Assembly (NCBI RefSeq): GCF_029714325.1
Contig: NZ_CP121666.1
Location: 4,588,001-4,652,000, forward strand
Length of the DNA stretch: 64,000 nucleotides
Source of the DNA: Bradyrhizobium sp. CB1717
GTDB taxonomy: Bacteria; Pseudomonadota; Alphaproteobacteria; Rhizobiales; Xanthobacteraceae
Reading direction: 5' to 3'
The position numbers were made by a program, and so were the translations under genes. Below, in pieces: positions 17,077-25,982 of this stretch. The notes under the pieces were generated by a model, which saw nothing but the letters and a program-made list of their open reading frames with translations, was not told the DNA's origin and ran no database searches. How positions within the stretch are numbered: position 1 is the stretch's first letter; every line of letters starts with the position of its first letter.

Positions 17077-19365
17077 ATGCAGCTTTGGGGTGGCGCGTTG
17101 AACAGTCTTGGAATGCTGCGGTCGGCCGTATTGGCGACCGCATCGGCTTGGGTTTTGATGCCGCAGGCATCGCTCGCACAATCGTCCACGCAGAGCGGCG
17201 CGCAGAACCTGCCGTCCGTGACCGTCACCGCACCGGAAGCACGTCGCCGCGCACCCGCGTCCGCCGCGCGCAGTGCGCCGCGGCGATCGGTGCAGGCCGC
17301 GAACAGAAGCAAGCCGCAGCCCCAGCGCAACGCCGGCTTCGTCGAGACGCCACGTGGACCGGTGCACGGCTACGTCGCCGGCCGCAGCTCGTCGGGCACC
17401 AAGACCGACACGCCGATCATGGAGACGCCGCAATCGGTGTCCGTCATCGGCGCGGAGCAGATCCGGGACCAGAAGGCGAACAAGCTCGACGAGGTGCTGC
17501 GCTACACAGCCGGCGTGCGGGCAGGGACCTTTGGCGCGGATACGCGCAACGACTGGTGGCTGATCCGCGGCTTCAAGTCCGACGACGTCGGACTGTTCCT
17601 CGACGGCATGCAGCTGTTCTACACGTCCTATGCGAGCTGGAAGCTCCAGACACCCAACATGGAGCGCGTCGAGGTGCTGCGCGGTCCGTCGGCGGTGCTT
17701 TACGGCGGATCGAGCCCGAGCGGCATCGTCAACGTCATCAGCAAGATGCCGCCGGCCGAGCCGATCCGCTATGTCGAGACCGGCGTCAACAATTTCGGCA
17801 ACGCCTATGTCGGTTTCGATTTCGGCGGGCCGGTCGCGACGCAGCCCCAGGATGGCAAGCTGTTCTACCGCGTCGTCGGCCAGGTCCAGAACGGCCCGAC
17901 GCAGGTCAACTTCACGCCCGACAACAACTACTTCATCGCGCCGTCATTCACATGGAAGCCGGATGCCGACACTACGTTCACGGTGCTGGCCTCGGCCTCG
18001 AAGCAGGACACCCGCGGCATCAACTTCCTGCCCTATCAGGGCACGGTGACGAACGCGCCGTTCGGCAAGATCCCGACCAGCTTCTTCGTCGGCGATCCCA
18101 GCGTCGACAAATTCGCGCGCGAGCAGGAGATGCTCGGCTACCAGTTCGAGCGCAATCTCACGGACGATTTGACGTTTCGCCAGAATGCGCGCTTTGCGCA
18201 TGTCGACGTGACCTATCGCGGCTATGTCGGCAACGGCTGGGACAACATCAACACGGCCACGCTCAACCGCTACAATTGGTATGCGAAGAACACGGCCAAT
18301 CAGGGCAACCTCGACAACCAGCTGGAATACCGCTTCGGCACAGGTCCGGTGAAGCACACGATGCTGTTCGGGGTCGATCTGCGGGGCTATCAGATCGACG
18401 ACTACCAGGCCTTCAACTTCAGCACGGTGCCGTCGATCAACGTGTTCAATCCGGCTTATGGCGTGAACGTTCCGATCACCGGTGCGCCGTTCCGCAACTT
18501 CCTGATCACGCAGAAGCAGGCCGGTACCTACGTCCAGGACCAGATGAAGCTCGGCAACTTCACGCTGGTGCTGAGCGGCCGCAACGACTGGGTCGAAACC
18601 ACGCAGGCCGCCCGTGACACCGGCACCGTCGTCGGCCAGCGCGACGACACCAAGTTCAGCGGGCGCGCCGGCCTGATCTACAATTTCGACAACGGCATCG
18701 CACCCTATGTCTCCTATGCGACGAGCTACAATCCGGTCATCGGCCTGAATGCCATCAACCAGTTGCTGCTTCCGGAGACCGGCAAGCAGGCTGAAATCGG
18801 CGTGAAGGTCGCACCGAAGGGATTTGACGGCTATTTCACGGCCTCTGTGTTCGACCTGAAGCGCACGAACGCGCTGACGACCGATCCGTCGAATGCGCTG
18901 CTGCAAAACCAGACCGGCGAGGTGACCTCGCGCGGTATCGAGCTCGAAGCGGTGGCGAACGCCACGAAGGAACTGAAGCTGATCGGCGCCTTCACGGCCT
19001 ATCATTTGTTCACCAGCAAGGACCTCGATCAGTCGCTGGTCGGCAAGACCCCGACCAATACGCCCGAGATGCTGGTGTCGGGCTGGGCCGACTACACCTT
19101 CAAGGACGGGCCGCTCGAGGGCTTCGGCTTCGGCGGCGGCGTCCGCTATATCGGCTCGTCCTGGGCCGACACCGCCAACACGCTCGAGGTTCCCGCGGTG
19201 GTGCTCGGCGACCTCGCGCTCCACTACGAATGGCAGAACTGGCGCACGGCGCTGAACGTGATCAACCTGACCGACAAGATCTACGTCGCGAGCTGTGCGT
19301 CGGCGACGTCGTGCTTCTACGGCGACCGCCGGCGCGTGACCGCCAGCGTCTCCTACAAATGGTGA
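17077..19365 (+). CDS. TonB-dependent siderophore-type receptor
   Basis: A 762-aa outer-membrane receptor expected to import a ferric siderophore using TonB energy. The signal peptide spans residues ~12-35 (LRSAVLATASAWVLMPQASLA). A basic/Pro linker follows, then the plug domain (TPQSVSVIGAEQIRDQKANKLDEVLRYTAGV...GFKSDDVGLFLDGMQ...ERVEVLRGPSAVLYGGSSPSGIVNVISK). The barrel ends YGDRRRVTASVSYKW with the terminal aromatic residue needed for assembly. The FecA/FhuA-like plug phrase is strong evidence for the siderophore subfamily. The exact ligand is unknown. No TonB, ABC or sigma/anti-sigma genes are adjacent, so it seems to stand alone. Confidence 0.93.
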   Translation: MQLWGGALNSLGMLRSAVLATASAWVLMPQASLAQSSTQSGAQNLPSVTVTAPEARRRAPASAARSAPRRSVQAANRSKPQPQRNAGFVETPRGPVHGYVAGRSSSGTKTDTPIMETPQSVSVIGAEQIRDQKANKLDEVLRYTAGVRAGTFGADTRNDWWLIRGFKSDDVGLFLDGMQLFYTSYASWKLQTPNMERVEVLRGPSAVLYGGSSPSGIVNVISKMPPAEPIRYVETGVNNFGNAYVGFDFGGPVATQPQDGKLFYRVVGQVQNGPTQVNFTPDNNYFIAPSFTWKPDADTTFTVLASASKQDTRGINFLPYQGTVTNAPFGKIPTSFFVGDPSVDKFAREQEMLGYQFERNLTDDLTFRQNARFAHVDVTYRGYVGNGWDNINTATLNRYNWYAKNTANQGNLDNQLEYRFGTGPVKHTMLFGVDLRGYQIDDYQAFNFSTVPSINVFNPAYGVNVPITGAPFRNFLITQKQAGTYVQDQMKLGNFTLVLSGRNDWVETTQAARDTGTVVGQRDDTKFSGRAGLIYNFDNGIAPYVSYATSYNPVIGLNAINQLLLPETGKQAEIGVKVAPKGFDGYFTASVFDLKRTNALTTDPSNALLQNQTGEVTSRGIELEAVANATKELKLIGAFTAYHLFTSKDLDQSLVGKTPTNTPEMLVSGWADYTFKDGPLEGFGFGGGVRYIGSSWADTANTLEVPAVVLGDLALHYEWQNWRTALNVINLTDKIYVASCASATSCFYGDRRRVTASVSYKW

Positions 19366-20080
19366 GGCAGGGATGAGGAGAGGCGAGGGCAGCGTCAGGC
19401 GCCCCTGATCTCGGCCATTCCTAGGCTCTACCGACCGGACGACCGCTGATCTTCCGTCGGGAGATCGATGAGCTCCCGGGCTATGCCCCCCGGCCCGAAG
19501 CTCATGCGAGCGCGGCGCGTGCGACGGCCCAGCAAGTCGCCGCCGCGCTCGCGGTCGCTCCGGATCGGATGCTGCCCCCACGCATTCGCCGGACGGGGTG
19601 CGGTCCGGTCATGATGCATGGCTGACCAGCCGCGCCTGCGGATACCGATATTCCCGCGCATGGTCCTGCCTGCGCCCGCGAGCTTCACCGGCCGCCCGTT
19701 GCGCCACCCGGACGGGCCAGTATGTCGCCTGAGTGACGGAAAGGGCCGCCACGGCCGTTATTGCCAAGCTCTGGGTGCGCTGCCGCACGAAAAAATCGGG
19801 CATTTTGACCGGATGCTGTGTGGCAGATCGCTGTCCCGGTCCGTGCCCCGCAAGCTCAGAACAAGCCTCCGTGCAAAACTGCGGTCGCCCTTGCTGGGCT
19901 GGGCGATCTGCTCCATACCAGCCGCGGGGTGATTCCGGGATTTCCACCGTTCTGGGGGCGACAAAGGGCCTGAAAAGAGCGTGTCTTGCGCCCATTGGTG
20001 CACTGCGCTAAGGCTCAGAATAATTCCAAATCGGGACGAATCCGCGGCTCCCCCGACGTCGCGGGAAAAAGGGCTCGTCA
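19366..20080. other. 715-bp stretch without a convincing gene; holds the nuo promoter region
   Basis: Several overlapping short open frames exist but none has a start, ribosome site and coding character together. A 50-codon plus-strand frame from about 19448 (FRREIDELPGYAPRPEAHAS...) has gene-like codon use and may be a remnant. Near nuoA, TTGGTG (19995-20000) and AATAAT (20019-20024), 18 nt apart, could be the operon promoter. Confidence 0.4.
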
Positions 20081-20446
20081 ATGAGCGGCATTCTACAGAA
20101 CTATCTTCCACTCGTCGTCTTTATAGGGGTAGCGGGCCTCATCGGCCTCGTGCTGCTGATCGCGCCCTTCATCGTGGCGTTCCAGCAGCCGGACCCGGAA
20201 AAGCTGTCGGCGTATGAGTGCGGTTTCAACGCCTTCGACGACGCGCGAATGAAGTTCGACGTCCGCTTCTATCTGGTCGCCATCCTCTTCATCATCTTCG
20301 ACCTCGAGGTGGCGTTCCTGTTTCCCTGGGCGGTGGCGTTCGGCAAGCTTGGCGCGACCGGCTTCTGGTCCATGGTGGTGTTCCTCGCCGTGCTGACGGT
20401 CGGGTTCGCCTATGAATGGAAGAAAGGGGCACTCGAATGGGATTGA
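20081..20446 (+). CDS. nuoA: NADH-quinone oxidoreductase subunit A
   Basis: A 121-aa membrane subunit of complex I with three TM helices (about residues 8-30, 60-85 and 90-112). It carries the conserved loop [44 protein letters not shown]. The loop Cys of YECGF changes conformation during turnover in complex I. It is the first gene of nuoA-N, and its stop overlaps the nuoB start by 10 nt. The length is normal for the family. Confidence 0.97.
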   Translation: MSGILQNYLPLVVFIGVAGLIGLVLLIAPFIVAFQQPDPEKLSAYECGFNAFDDARMKFDVRFYLVAILFIIFDLEVAFLFPWAVAFGKLGATGFWSMVVFLAVLTVGFAYEWKKGALEWD

Positions 20447-21024
20447 ACCCTGCATCGTCCACAGGTCCGGTTCTCGCGCCGGCCCCCAAGGGCATTTTGG
20501 ATCCGTCCACCGGCAAGCCGGTCGGGGCCAATGACCCGTTCTTCCTCGAGGTCAATTCCGAGCTGTCCGACAAGGGCTTCTTCGTGGCCGCGACCGACGA
20601 CCTCATCACCTGGGCCCGTACCGGCTCGCTGATGTGGATGACCTTCGGTCTCGCCTGCTGCGCCGTCGAGATGATGCAGGTGTCGATGCCGCGCTACGAC
20701 GTCGAGCGCTTCGGCTTCGCCCCGCGTGCCTCGCCGCGCCAGTCCGACGTGATGATCGTCGCCGGCACCTTGACCAACAAGATGGCGCCGGCGCTGCGCA
20801 AGGTCTACGACCAGATGCCCGAGCCGCGCTACGTCATCTCGATGGGCTCCTGCGCCAATGGCGGCGGCTACTATCACTATTCCTACTCGGTCGTGCGCGG
20901 CTGCGACCGCATCGTGCCGATCGACATCTACGTGCCGGGCTGCCCGCCCACGGCGGAAGCGCTGCTCTACGGCGTGCTGCTGCTGCAGAAGAAGATCCGG
21001 CGCACCGGCACCATCGAACGCTAA
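20437..21024 (+). CDS. nuoB: NADH-quinone oxidoreductase subunit B (N2 cluster)
   Basis: This 195-aa peripheral subunit holds the terminal iron-sulfur cluster N2, which hands electrons to quinone. The ligands are C74 and C75 (ACCAVEMM), C139 (GSCANGG) and C169 (PGCPPT). The start is ATG 20437 ([10 protein letters not shown]), within the end of nuoA; an earlier in-frame ATG at 20416 lies deeper in nuoA and is unlikely. The Pro/Gly-rich N-terminal ~35 residues are longer than in E. coli NuoB but typical for alphaproteobacteria. nuoC follows after 11 nt. Confidence 0.97.
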   Translation: MGLNPASSTGPVLAPAPKGILDPSTGKPVGANDPFFLEVNSELSDKGFFVAATDDLITWARTGSLMWMTFGLACCAVEMMQVSMPRYDVERFGFAPRASPRQSDVMIVAGTLTNKMAPALRKVYDQMPEPRYVISMGSCANGGGYYHYSYSVVRGCDRIVPIDIYVPGCPPTAEALLYGVLLLQKKIRRTGTIER

Positions 21025-21035
21025 GGTTTTACGTC

Positions 21036-21647
21036 ATGGACGACGGCAAGCTCGACGCCCTTGGGCAAACGATCGTTAGCGCGCTTCCGGGCGCCGCCAC
21101 CGGTCACACGGTGGCCTTCAACCAGCTCACGGTTGATGTCGAGGCCGGCAAGATCGTCGAGGTGGTCAAGTACCTCCGCGACGATCCGAACTGCCGTTTC
21201 GTCAACATCACCGACGTGACCGCGGTCGACTATCCCTCGCGCGAAAAGCGCTTCGACGTGATCTATCACTTCCTGTCACCGACCCTGAACACGCGGATCC
21301 GGCTCCGCGTGGCCGCCGACGAGACCACGCAGGTGCCGTCGCTGATCAACGAATTCCCCGGTGCCGACTGGTTCGAGCGCGAGGCCTACGACCTCTACGG
21401 CGTGTTCTTCGTCGGCCATCCCGACATGCGCCGCATCCTCACCGATTACGGTTTCGAGGGCCATCCGCTGCGCAAGGACTTCCCGCTCACCGGCTTCGTC
21501 GAGGTCCGCTACGACGACCAGGAGAAGCGGGTGGTGTACGAGCCCGTCCGGCTCAACCAGGAATTCCGCAAGTTCGATTTCCTCTCGCCGTGGGAAGGGG
21601 CGGACTATCCGCTTCCCGGTGACGAGAAGGCGGGACCGAAGGTCTGA
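21036..21647 (+). CDS. nuoC: NADH-quinone oxidoreductase subunit C
   Basis: A 203-aa peripheral-arm subunit (the 30-kDa homologue) contacting NuoB and NuoD at the quinone site. The start is ATG 21036 ([11 protein letters not shown]), after a 50-codon false extension in the same frame. The signature is [42 protein letters not shown], typical of the C/30-kDa family. Here C is separate from D, unlike the fused NuoCD of E. coli. nuoD begins 2 nt after the stop. Confidence 0.97.
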   Translation: MDDGKLDALGQTIVSALPGAATGHTVAFNQLTVDVEAGKIVEVVKYLRDDPNCRFVNITDVTAVDYPSREKRFDVIYHFLSPTLNTRIRLRVAADETTQVPSLINEFPGADWFEREAYDLYGVFFVGHPDMRRILTDYGFEGHPLRKDFPLTGFVEVRYDDQEKRVVYEPVRLNQEFRKFDFLSPWEGADYPLPGDEKAGPKV

Positions 21648-21649
21648 TC

Positions 21650-22846
21650 ATGAACGAGCAACCCGAACAGCTTCGCAATTTCACCATCAACTTCGGGCCC
21701 CAGCATCCGGCCGCGCACGGCGTGCTGCGCTTGGTTTTGGAGCTTGACGGCGAAATCGTCGCCCGCGTCGACCCGCATATCGGCCTGCTTCATCGCGGCA
21801 CCGAGAAGCTGATCGAGCAGAAGACCTATCTCCAGGCGATCCCGTATTTCGACCGCCTCGACTACGTCGCGCCGATGAACCAGGAGCACGCCTTCTGCCT
21901 CGCCGCCGAAAAGCTGCTCGGCATCGAGGTGCCGCGCCGCGGCCAGCTCATCCGCGTGCTCTATTGCGAGATCGGCCGCATCCTGTCGCATCTGCTCAAC
22001 GTCACCACGCAGGCGATGGACGTCGGCGCGCTGACCCCGCCGCTCTGGGGTTTCGAAGAGCGCGAGAAGCTGATGGTGTTCTACGAGCGCGCCTCGGGCA
22101 GCCGCATGCATGCGGCCTTCTTCCGCGTCGGCGGCGTGCATCAGGACCTGCCGCAGAAGCTGGTCGACGACATCGAGGCCTGGTGCGATCCGTTCCTGAA
22201 GGTCGTCGATGACCTCGATCGCCTGCTCACCGCCAACCGCATCTTCAAGCAGCGCAACGTCGACATCGGCGTGGTGCCACTGAAGGAAGCCTGGGAGTGG
22301 GGTTTCTCTGGCGTGATGGTGCGCGGCTCGGGCGCGGCCTGGGACCTGCGCAAGTCGCAGCCCTATGAATGCTACGCCGAGATGGATTTCGACATCCCGA
22401 TCGGCAAGAACGGCGACTGCTACGACCGCTACCTGATCCGCATGGAAGAGATGCGCCAGTCCGTGCGCATCATGAGGCAGTGCATCCAGAAGCTGAATGC
22501 ACCGGAGGGCAAGGGCCCCGTCGTCGTCGCCGACAACAAGGTCGCCCCGCCGCGCCGCGGCGAGATGAAGCGCTCGATGGAAGCGCTGATCCACCACTTC
22601 AAGCTCTACACCGAAGGCGTCCACGTGCCGGCCGGCGAGGTCTACGCCGCGGTCGAGGCGCCCAAGGGCGAGTTCGGCGTCTATCTCGTCTCCGACGGCA
22701 CCAACAAGCCCTACAAGTGCAAGATCCGCGCGCCGGGCTTTGCCCATCTGCAGGCCATGGACCACATCTGCCGCGGCCATCTGCTCGCCGACGTCTCGGC
22801 GATCCTGGGCTCGCTCGACATCGTGTTCGGAGAGGTCGATCGGTGA
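21650..22846 (+). CDS. nuoD: NADH-quinone oxidoreductase subunit D
   Basis: This 398-aa subunit (49-kDa homologue) forms most of the quinone-binding cavity with NuoB. Visible motifs are [24 protein letters not shown] near the N-terminus, [21 protein letters not shown] (the region whose Arg is dimethylated in the mitochondrial homologue), and the C-terminal DIVFGEVDR with the conserved Asp-Arg end. Its stop overlaps the next gene, a methyltransferase, by TGATG. This places a possible modifying enzyme directly downstream of a known methylation target. Confidence 0.97.
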   Translation: MNEQPEQLRNFTINFGPQHPAAHGVLRLVLELDGEIVARVDPHIGLLHRGTEKLIEQKTYLQAIPYFDRLDYVAPMNQEHAFCLAAEKLLGIEVPRRGQLIRVLYCEIGRILSHLLNVTTQAMDVGALTPPLWGFEEREKLMVFYERASGSRMHAAFFRVGGVHQDLPQKLVDDIEAWCDPFLKVVDDLDRLLTANRIFKQRNVDIGVVPLKEAWEWGFSGVMVRGSGAAWDLRKSQPYECYAEMDFDIPIGKNGDCYDRYLIRMEEMRQSVRIMRQCIQKLNAPEGKGPVVVADNKVAPPRRGEMKRSMEALIHHFKLYTEGVHVPAGEVYAAVEAPKGEFGVYLVSDGTNKPYKCKIRAPGFAHLQAMDHICRGHLLADVSAILGSLDIVFGEVDR

Positions 22847-23808
22847 TGGCGCAGGCGCCAATCCAGTTTGACCGCGCCTCGGGGGCCCTTGAAGGGGCCA
22901 ACCTGTGGGAGCGGACGGCTGCCTTGGCGCTGGTGACGGGATCGAAGATCTCCTCGCACTTCTCGCACATGGGCTACATCGCCTGCGCCAATCTGCTGGC
23001 GAAGACGCTGCCCAGGCGCAACATCGCGATCAAGCTCAACCCCGACGCCGTGTTCGAATTCCCCTATGGCGACGGCTATTGGAGCAAGCTGCTCAACCGC
23101 TCGTACAATTACGAGGACGAGCTCGAGTTGCTGTTCGCCGATTCCATCGACGTCGACTACACGCTGCTCGATTGCGGTGCCAATTACGGCTACTGGTCGG
23201 TGCTGGTGTCGAGCAAGCCGTTCGGCTCGCACAAGGCGATCGCGATCGAGCCGTCGGGCCAGAACTATCCGAAGCTCGCCAACAACGCCCGCGTCAACGG
23301 TGGCCGCTTCGAGACGATGAAATGCGCGATCGGCGCCACGCGCGGCACCGCGCGACTGTCAGGCACCAAGCACGAGGCCTTCAGCATCGCCGGCGATCCG
23401 TCGGCGGGTGGCGAGGAAGTGCCGGTCCTGGCGCTGGATAATCTGATCGATGACGGCAAGGTCGCGGCGAACGGAAAATACCTGATCAAGCTCGACGTCG
23501 AGGGCGTCGAGATCGAGGCGATCAAGGGCGGCGCCCGGCTGCTCCAGGCCGACAGCGTTATCATGTGCGAGGAGCACGGCAGCGACCGCAGCCATGCGGT
23601 GTCGCGCTACATCCTCGAACAGACCCCGCTGAAGCTGATCGTGTTCGATCCGCGCAGCAACCGGATGGAGACCGTGACCGAGCTGTCGATCCTCGACCGC
23701 ATCAAGGTCTCGACCCACGTCGGCTATAATGTTTTCGGCACCGCAAGCGCATTCTGGCAGGACAGGATCAATGCCCTGAATGCGAAAACCGCGCGCCGCT
23801 TGCAGTGA
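22846..23808 (+). CDS. FkbM-family methyltransferase inside the nuo operon
   Basis: A 320-aa predicted SAM-dependent methyltransferase that is not a complex I subunit. I start it at ATG 22846, overlapping the nuoD stop by TGATG; the long upstream frame is nuoD out of frame. SAM motif I is YTLLDCGANYGYWS (residues 105-118), the acidic end of strand 2 is AIEPSGQNY (133-141), and the FkbM signature is YLIKLDVEGVEIEAIKGGA. The C-terminal ~100 residues are unassigned. Tight coupling to nuoD and nuoE (10-nt gap) implies co-expression with complex I. It could methylate a subunit or assembly intermediate, or simply be a passenger; the sequence does not decide. Confidence 0.88.
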   Translation: MAQAPIQFDRASGALEGANLWERTAALALVTGSKISSHFSHMGYIACANLLAKTLPRRNIAIKLNPDAVFEFPYGDGYWSKLLNRSYNYEDELELLFADSIDVDYTLLDCGANYGYWSVLVSSKPFGSHKAIAIEPSGQNYPKLANNARVNGGRFETMKCAIGATRGTARLSGTKHEAFSIAGDPSAGGEEVPVLALDNLIDDGKVAANGKYLIKLDVEGVEIEAIKGGARLLQADSVIMCEEHGSDRSHAVSRYILEQTPLKLIVFDPRSNRMETVTELSILDRIKVSTHVGYNVFGTASAFWQDRINALNAKTARRLQ

Positions 23809-23818
23809 GAGATAAGAG

Positions 23819-24430
23819 ATGTCCGTTCGCCGATTAGCACCGAAGGAAGTCCAGCCCGCGAGCTTCGCGTTCACGGAGGAGAACCTCGCGTTCGCCAAGC
23901 AGCAGATCGCGAAATATCCGGCCGGCCGGCAAGCCTCCGCGGTCATCGCCATTCTCTGGCGCGTCCAGGAACAGCACGAGGGCTGGGTGTCGGAGGCTGC
24001 GATCCGCGCCGTCGCCGACCTGCTCGACATGCCCTATATCCGCGTGCTGGAAGTTGCGACCTTCTACACGATGTTCCAGCTCGCTCCGGTCGGCAAGAAG
24101 GCCCATGTCCAGGTTTGCGGCACCACGCCGTGCCGCCTGCGCGGCGCCGAGGATCTCATTCACGTCTGCGAGCACCGCATCCATCACGAGCCCTTCCATC
24201 TCTCCAAAGACGGCAATTTCAGCTGGGAAGAGGTCGAGTGCCTCGGGGCCTGCGTGAACGCGCCGATGGTGCTGATCGGCAAGGACACCTATGAGGACCT
24301 GACCAAGGAAAGCTTCGGCAAGGTGCTCGACGGCTTTGCTTCGGGCAATCCGCCCAAGCCCGGCCCGCAGAACGGCCGCCAGTTCTCGGCGCCGATCACC
24401 GGGCCGACCACGCTGAAGGAGATCACCTGA
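23819..24430 (+). CDS. nuoE: NADH-quinone oxidoreductase subunit E (N1a cluster)
   Basis: A 203-aa thioredoxin-like subunit (24-kDa homologue) binding the [2Fe-2S] cluster N1a. The ligands are C100 and C105 (VCGTTPC) and C141 and C145 (CLGAC). The N-terminal helical region ([25 protein letters not shown]) and [19 protein letters not shown] match the family. A C-terminal Pro/Gly-rich tail ([24 protein letters not shown]) is typical of alphaproteobacterial NuoE. The stop overlaps the following small gene by TGATG. Confidence 0.97.
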   Translation: MSVRRLAPKEVQPASFAFTEENLAFAKQQIAKYPAGRQASAVIAILWRVQEQHEGWVSEAAIRAVADLLDMPYIRVLEVATFYTMFQLAPVGKKAHVQVCGTTPCRLRGAEDLIHVCEHRIHHEPFHLSKDGNFSWEEVECLGACVNAPMVLIGKDTYEDLTKESFGKVLDGFASGNPPKPGPQNGRQFSAPITGPTTLKEIT

Positions 24431-24636
24431 TGCGTGGTCTCTCGCAGCCTTCGGTGCAGGGGAGCGGTGCCATGAAGAAGTGGGGCTTCATCGCGATGCA
24501 TGCCGCCGTGGCGGGTGCGTTCATCTTTCTCCTGCAACGCTTCAGCCTGAACGCGTCGCTGGAATCCAGCCTGCTCTGGGCGCTGACCTTCGCCGTCTGC
24601 GCCGCCGGACTTGCCTACAAGCAGTCCAATCGTTGA
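24430..24636 (+). CDS. Small two-TM protein between nuoE and nuoF
   Basis: A 68-aa protein of unknown function. Two hydrophobic helices are visible, about residues 17-36 (WGFIAMHAAVAGAFIFLLQ) and 47-64 (SLLWALTFAVCAAGLAYK), joined by a short polar loop (RFSLNASLES), with a basic end KQSNR. The first ATG overlaps the nuoE stop (TGATG). A second ATG at 24472 (MKKWGFIAMH), preceded by GGGGAGCGG, is an equally good start and would give 54 aa. nuoF follows 15 nt downstream. Its place within nuo and its size suggest an accessory membrane subunit or assembly factor, or simply a tolerated insertion; no family name is claimed. Confidence 0.7.
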   Translation: MRGLSQPSVQGSGAMKKWGFIAMHAAVAGAFIFLLQRFSLNASLESSLLWALTFAVCAAGLAYKQSNR

Positions 24637-24651
24637 TCGGAAAGCACTGAT

Positions 24652-25977
24652 ATGCTCGAGGACAAGGACCGCATCTTCAAGAACCTCTACGGCCTCCACG
24701 ATTGGGGGCTCGAGGGTGCGCGGCGCCGCGGCGCCTGGGATGGTACGAAGAATATCATCGACAAGGGCCGCGACTGGATCATCAACGAGATGAAGGCGTC
24801 GGGCCTGCGCGGCCGCGGCGGCGCCGGCTTCCCGACCGGTCTGAAGTGGTCCTTCATGCCGAAGGAATCGACCGACGGCCGGCCGAGCTATCTCGTCGTC
24901 AACGCCGACGAATCCGAGCCCGGCACCTGCAAGGATCGCGAGATCATGCGGCACGATCCGCATCTCTTGATCGAGGGCTGCCTGATCGCGAGCTGCGCGA
25001 TGAACGCGCATGCCTGCTACATCTATGTCCGCGGCGAGTTCATCCGCGAGCGCGAGCATCTCCAGGCCGCGATCGACCAGGCCTATGAGGCCAAGCTGGT
25101 CGGCAAGGACAACGTCAACGGCTGGCCGTTCGACATCTACGTCGCGCACGGCGCCGGCGCCTATATCTGCGGTGAGGAGACCGCGCTGCTCGAGAGCCTC
25201 GAAGGCAAGAAGGGCCAGCCGCGCCTGAAGCCGCCGTTCCCGGCAAACGTTGGCCTGTTCGGCTGCCCGACCACCGTCAACAACGTCGAGTCGATCGCGG
25301 TTGCGCCGGACATCCTGCGTCGCGGCGCGGCCTGGTTCGCCGGCATCGGCCGTCCGAACAATGTCGGCACGAAGCTGTTCTGCATCTCCGGCCATGTCGA
25401 GCGGCCCTGCAACGTCGAAGAGGCCATGGGCATTCCGTTCCGTGAGCTGATCGACAAGCATTGCGGCGGCATCCGCGGCGGCTGGGACAACCTCAAGGCC
25501 GTGATTCCCGGCGGCTCGTCGGTGCGCATGGTGCCGGCCGAGCAGATCATCGACACGCCGATGGATTTCGACAGCCTGAGCAAGCTGCGCTCCGGCCTCG
25601 GCACCGCGGCCGTGATCGTGATGGACAAGTCCACCGACCTGATCCGCGCCATCGCCCGCATCTCATATTTCTACAAGCACGAGAGCTGCGGCCAGTGCAC
25701 GCCGTGCCGCGAAGGCACCGGCTGGATGTGGCGCGTGCTGACCCGCATGGCCGAAGGCCGCGCCCACAAGCGCGAGATCGACATGCTGCTCGAGGTGACA
25801 AAACAGGTCGAAGGCCACACCATCTGCGCGCTCGGCGACGCGGCGGCCTGGCCGATCCAGGGCCTGATTGCGCATTTCCGTCATGAGATCGAAGCGCGCA
25901 TCGACCAGTATTCGCATAAGGCCGATGTCGACGACATCGGCGTCCGCGATCCCGTGAACATGGTCGCGGCGGAGTAA
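24652..25977 (+). CDS. nuoF: NADH-quinone oxidoreductase subunit F (FMN, NADH site)
   Basis: This 441-aa subunit (51-kDa homologue) oxidises NADH via FMN and passes electrons to cluster N3. Nucleotide- and FMN-binding motifs are [15 protein letters not shown] and [21 protein letters not shown]; a Gly-rich [19 protein letters not shown] follows. The N3 ligands are C346, C349 and C352 (CGQCTPC) and C392 (TICALGD). The length is normal. nuoG begins 5 nt after the stop. Confidence 0.98.
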   Translation: MLEDKDRIFKNLYGLHDWGLEGARRRGAWDGTKNIIDKGRDWIINEMKASGLRGRGGAGFPTGLKWSFMPKESTDGRPSYLVVNADESEPGTCKDREIMRHDPHLLIEGCLIASCAMNAHACYIYVRGEFIREREHLQAAIDQAYEAKLVGKDNVNGWPFDIYVAHGAGAYICGEETALLESLEGKKGQPRLKPPFPANVGLFGCPTTVNNVESIAVAPDILRRGAAWFAGIGRPNNVGTKLFCISGHVERPCNVEEAMGIPFRELIDKHCGGIRGGWDNLKAVIPGGSSVRMVPAEQIIDTPMDFDSLSKLRSGLGTAAVIVMDKSTDLIRAIARISYFYKHESCGQCTPCREGTGWMWRVLTRMAEGRAHKREIDMLLEVTKQVEGHTICALGDAAAWPIQGLIAHFRHEIEARIDQYSHKADVDDIGVRDPVNMVAAE

Positions 25978-25982
25978 GAGAC

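Noticed and set aside
19428..19688. An 86-codon minus-strand frame between the receptor and nuoA
   Set aside because: It is Arg/Gly-rich with no motif; it overlaps other equally weak frames in the same interval.
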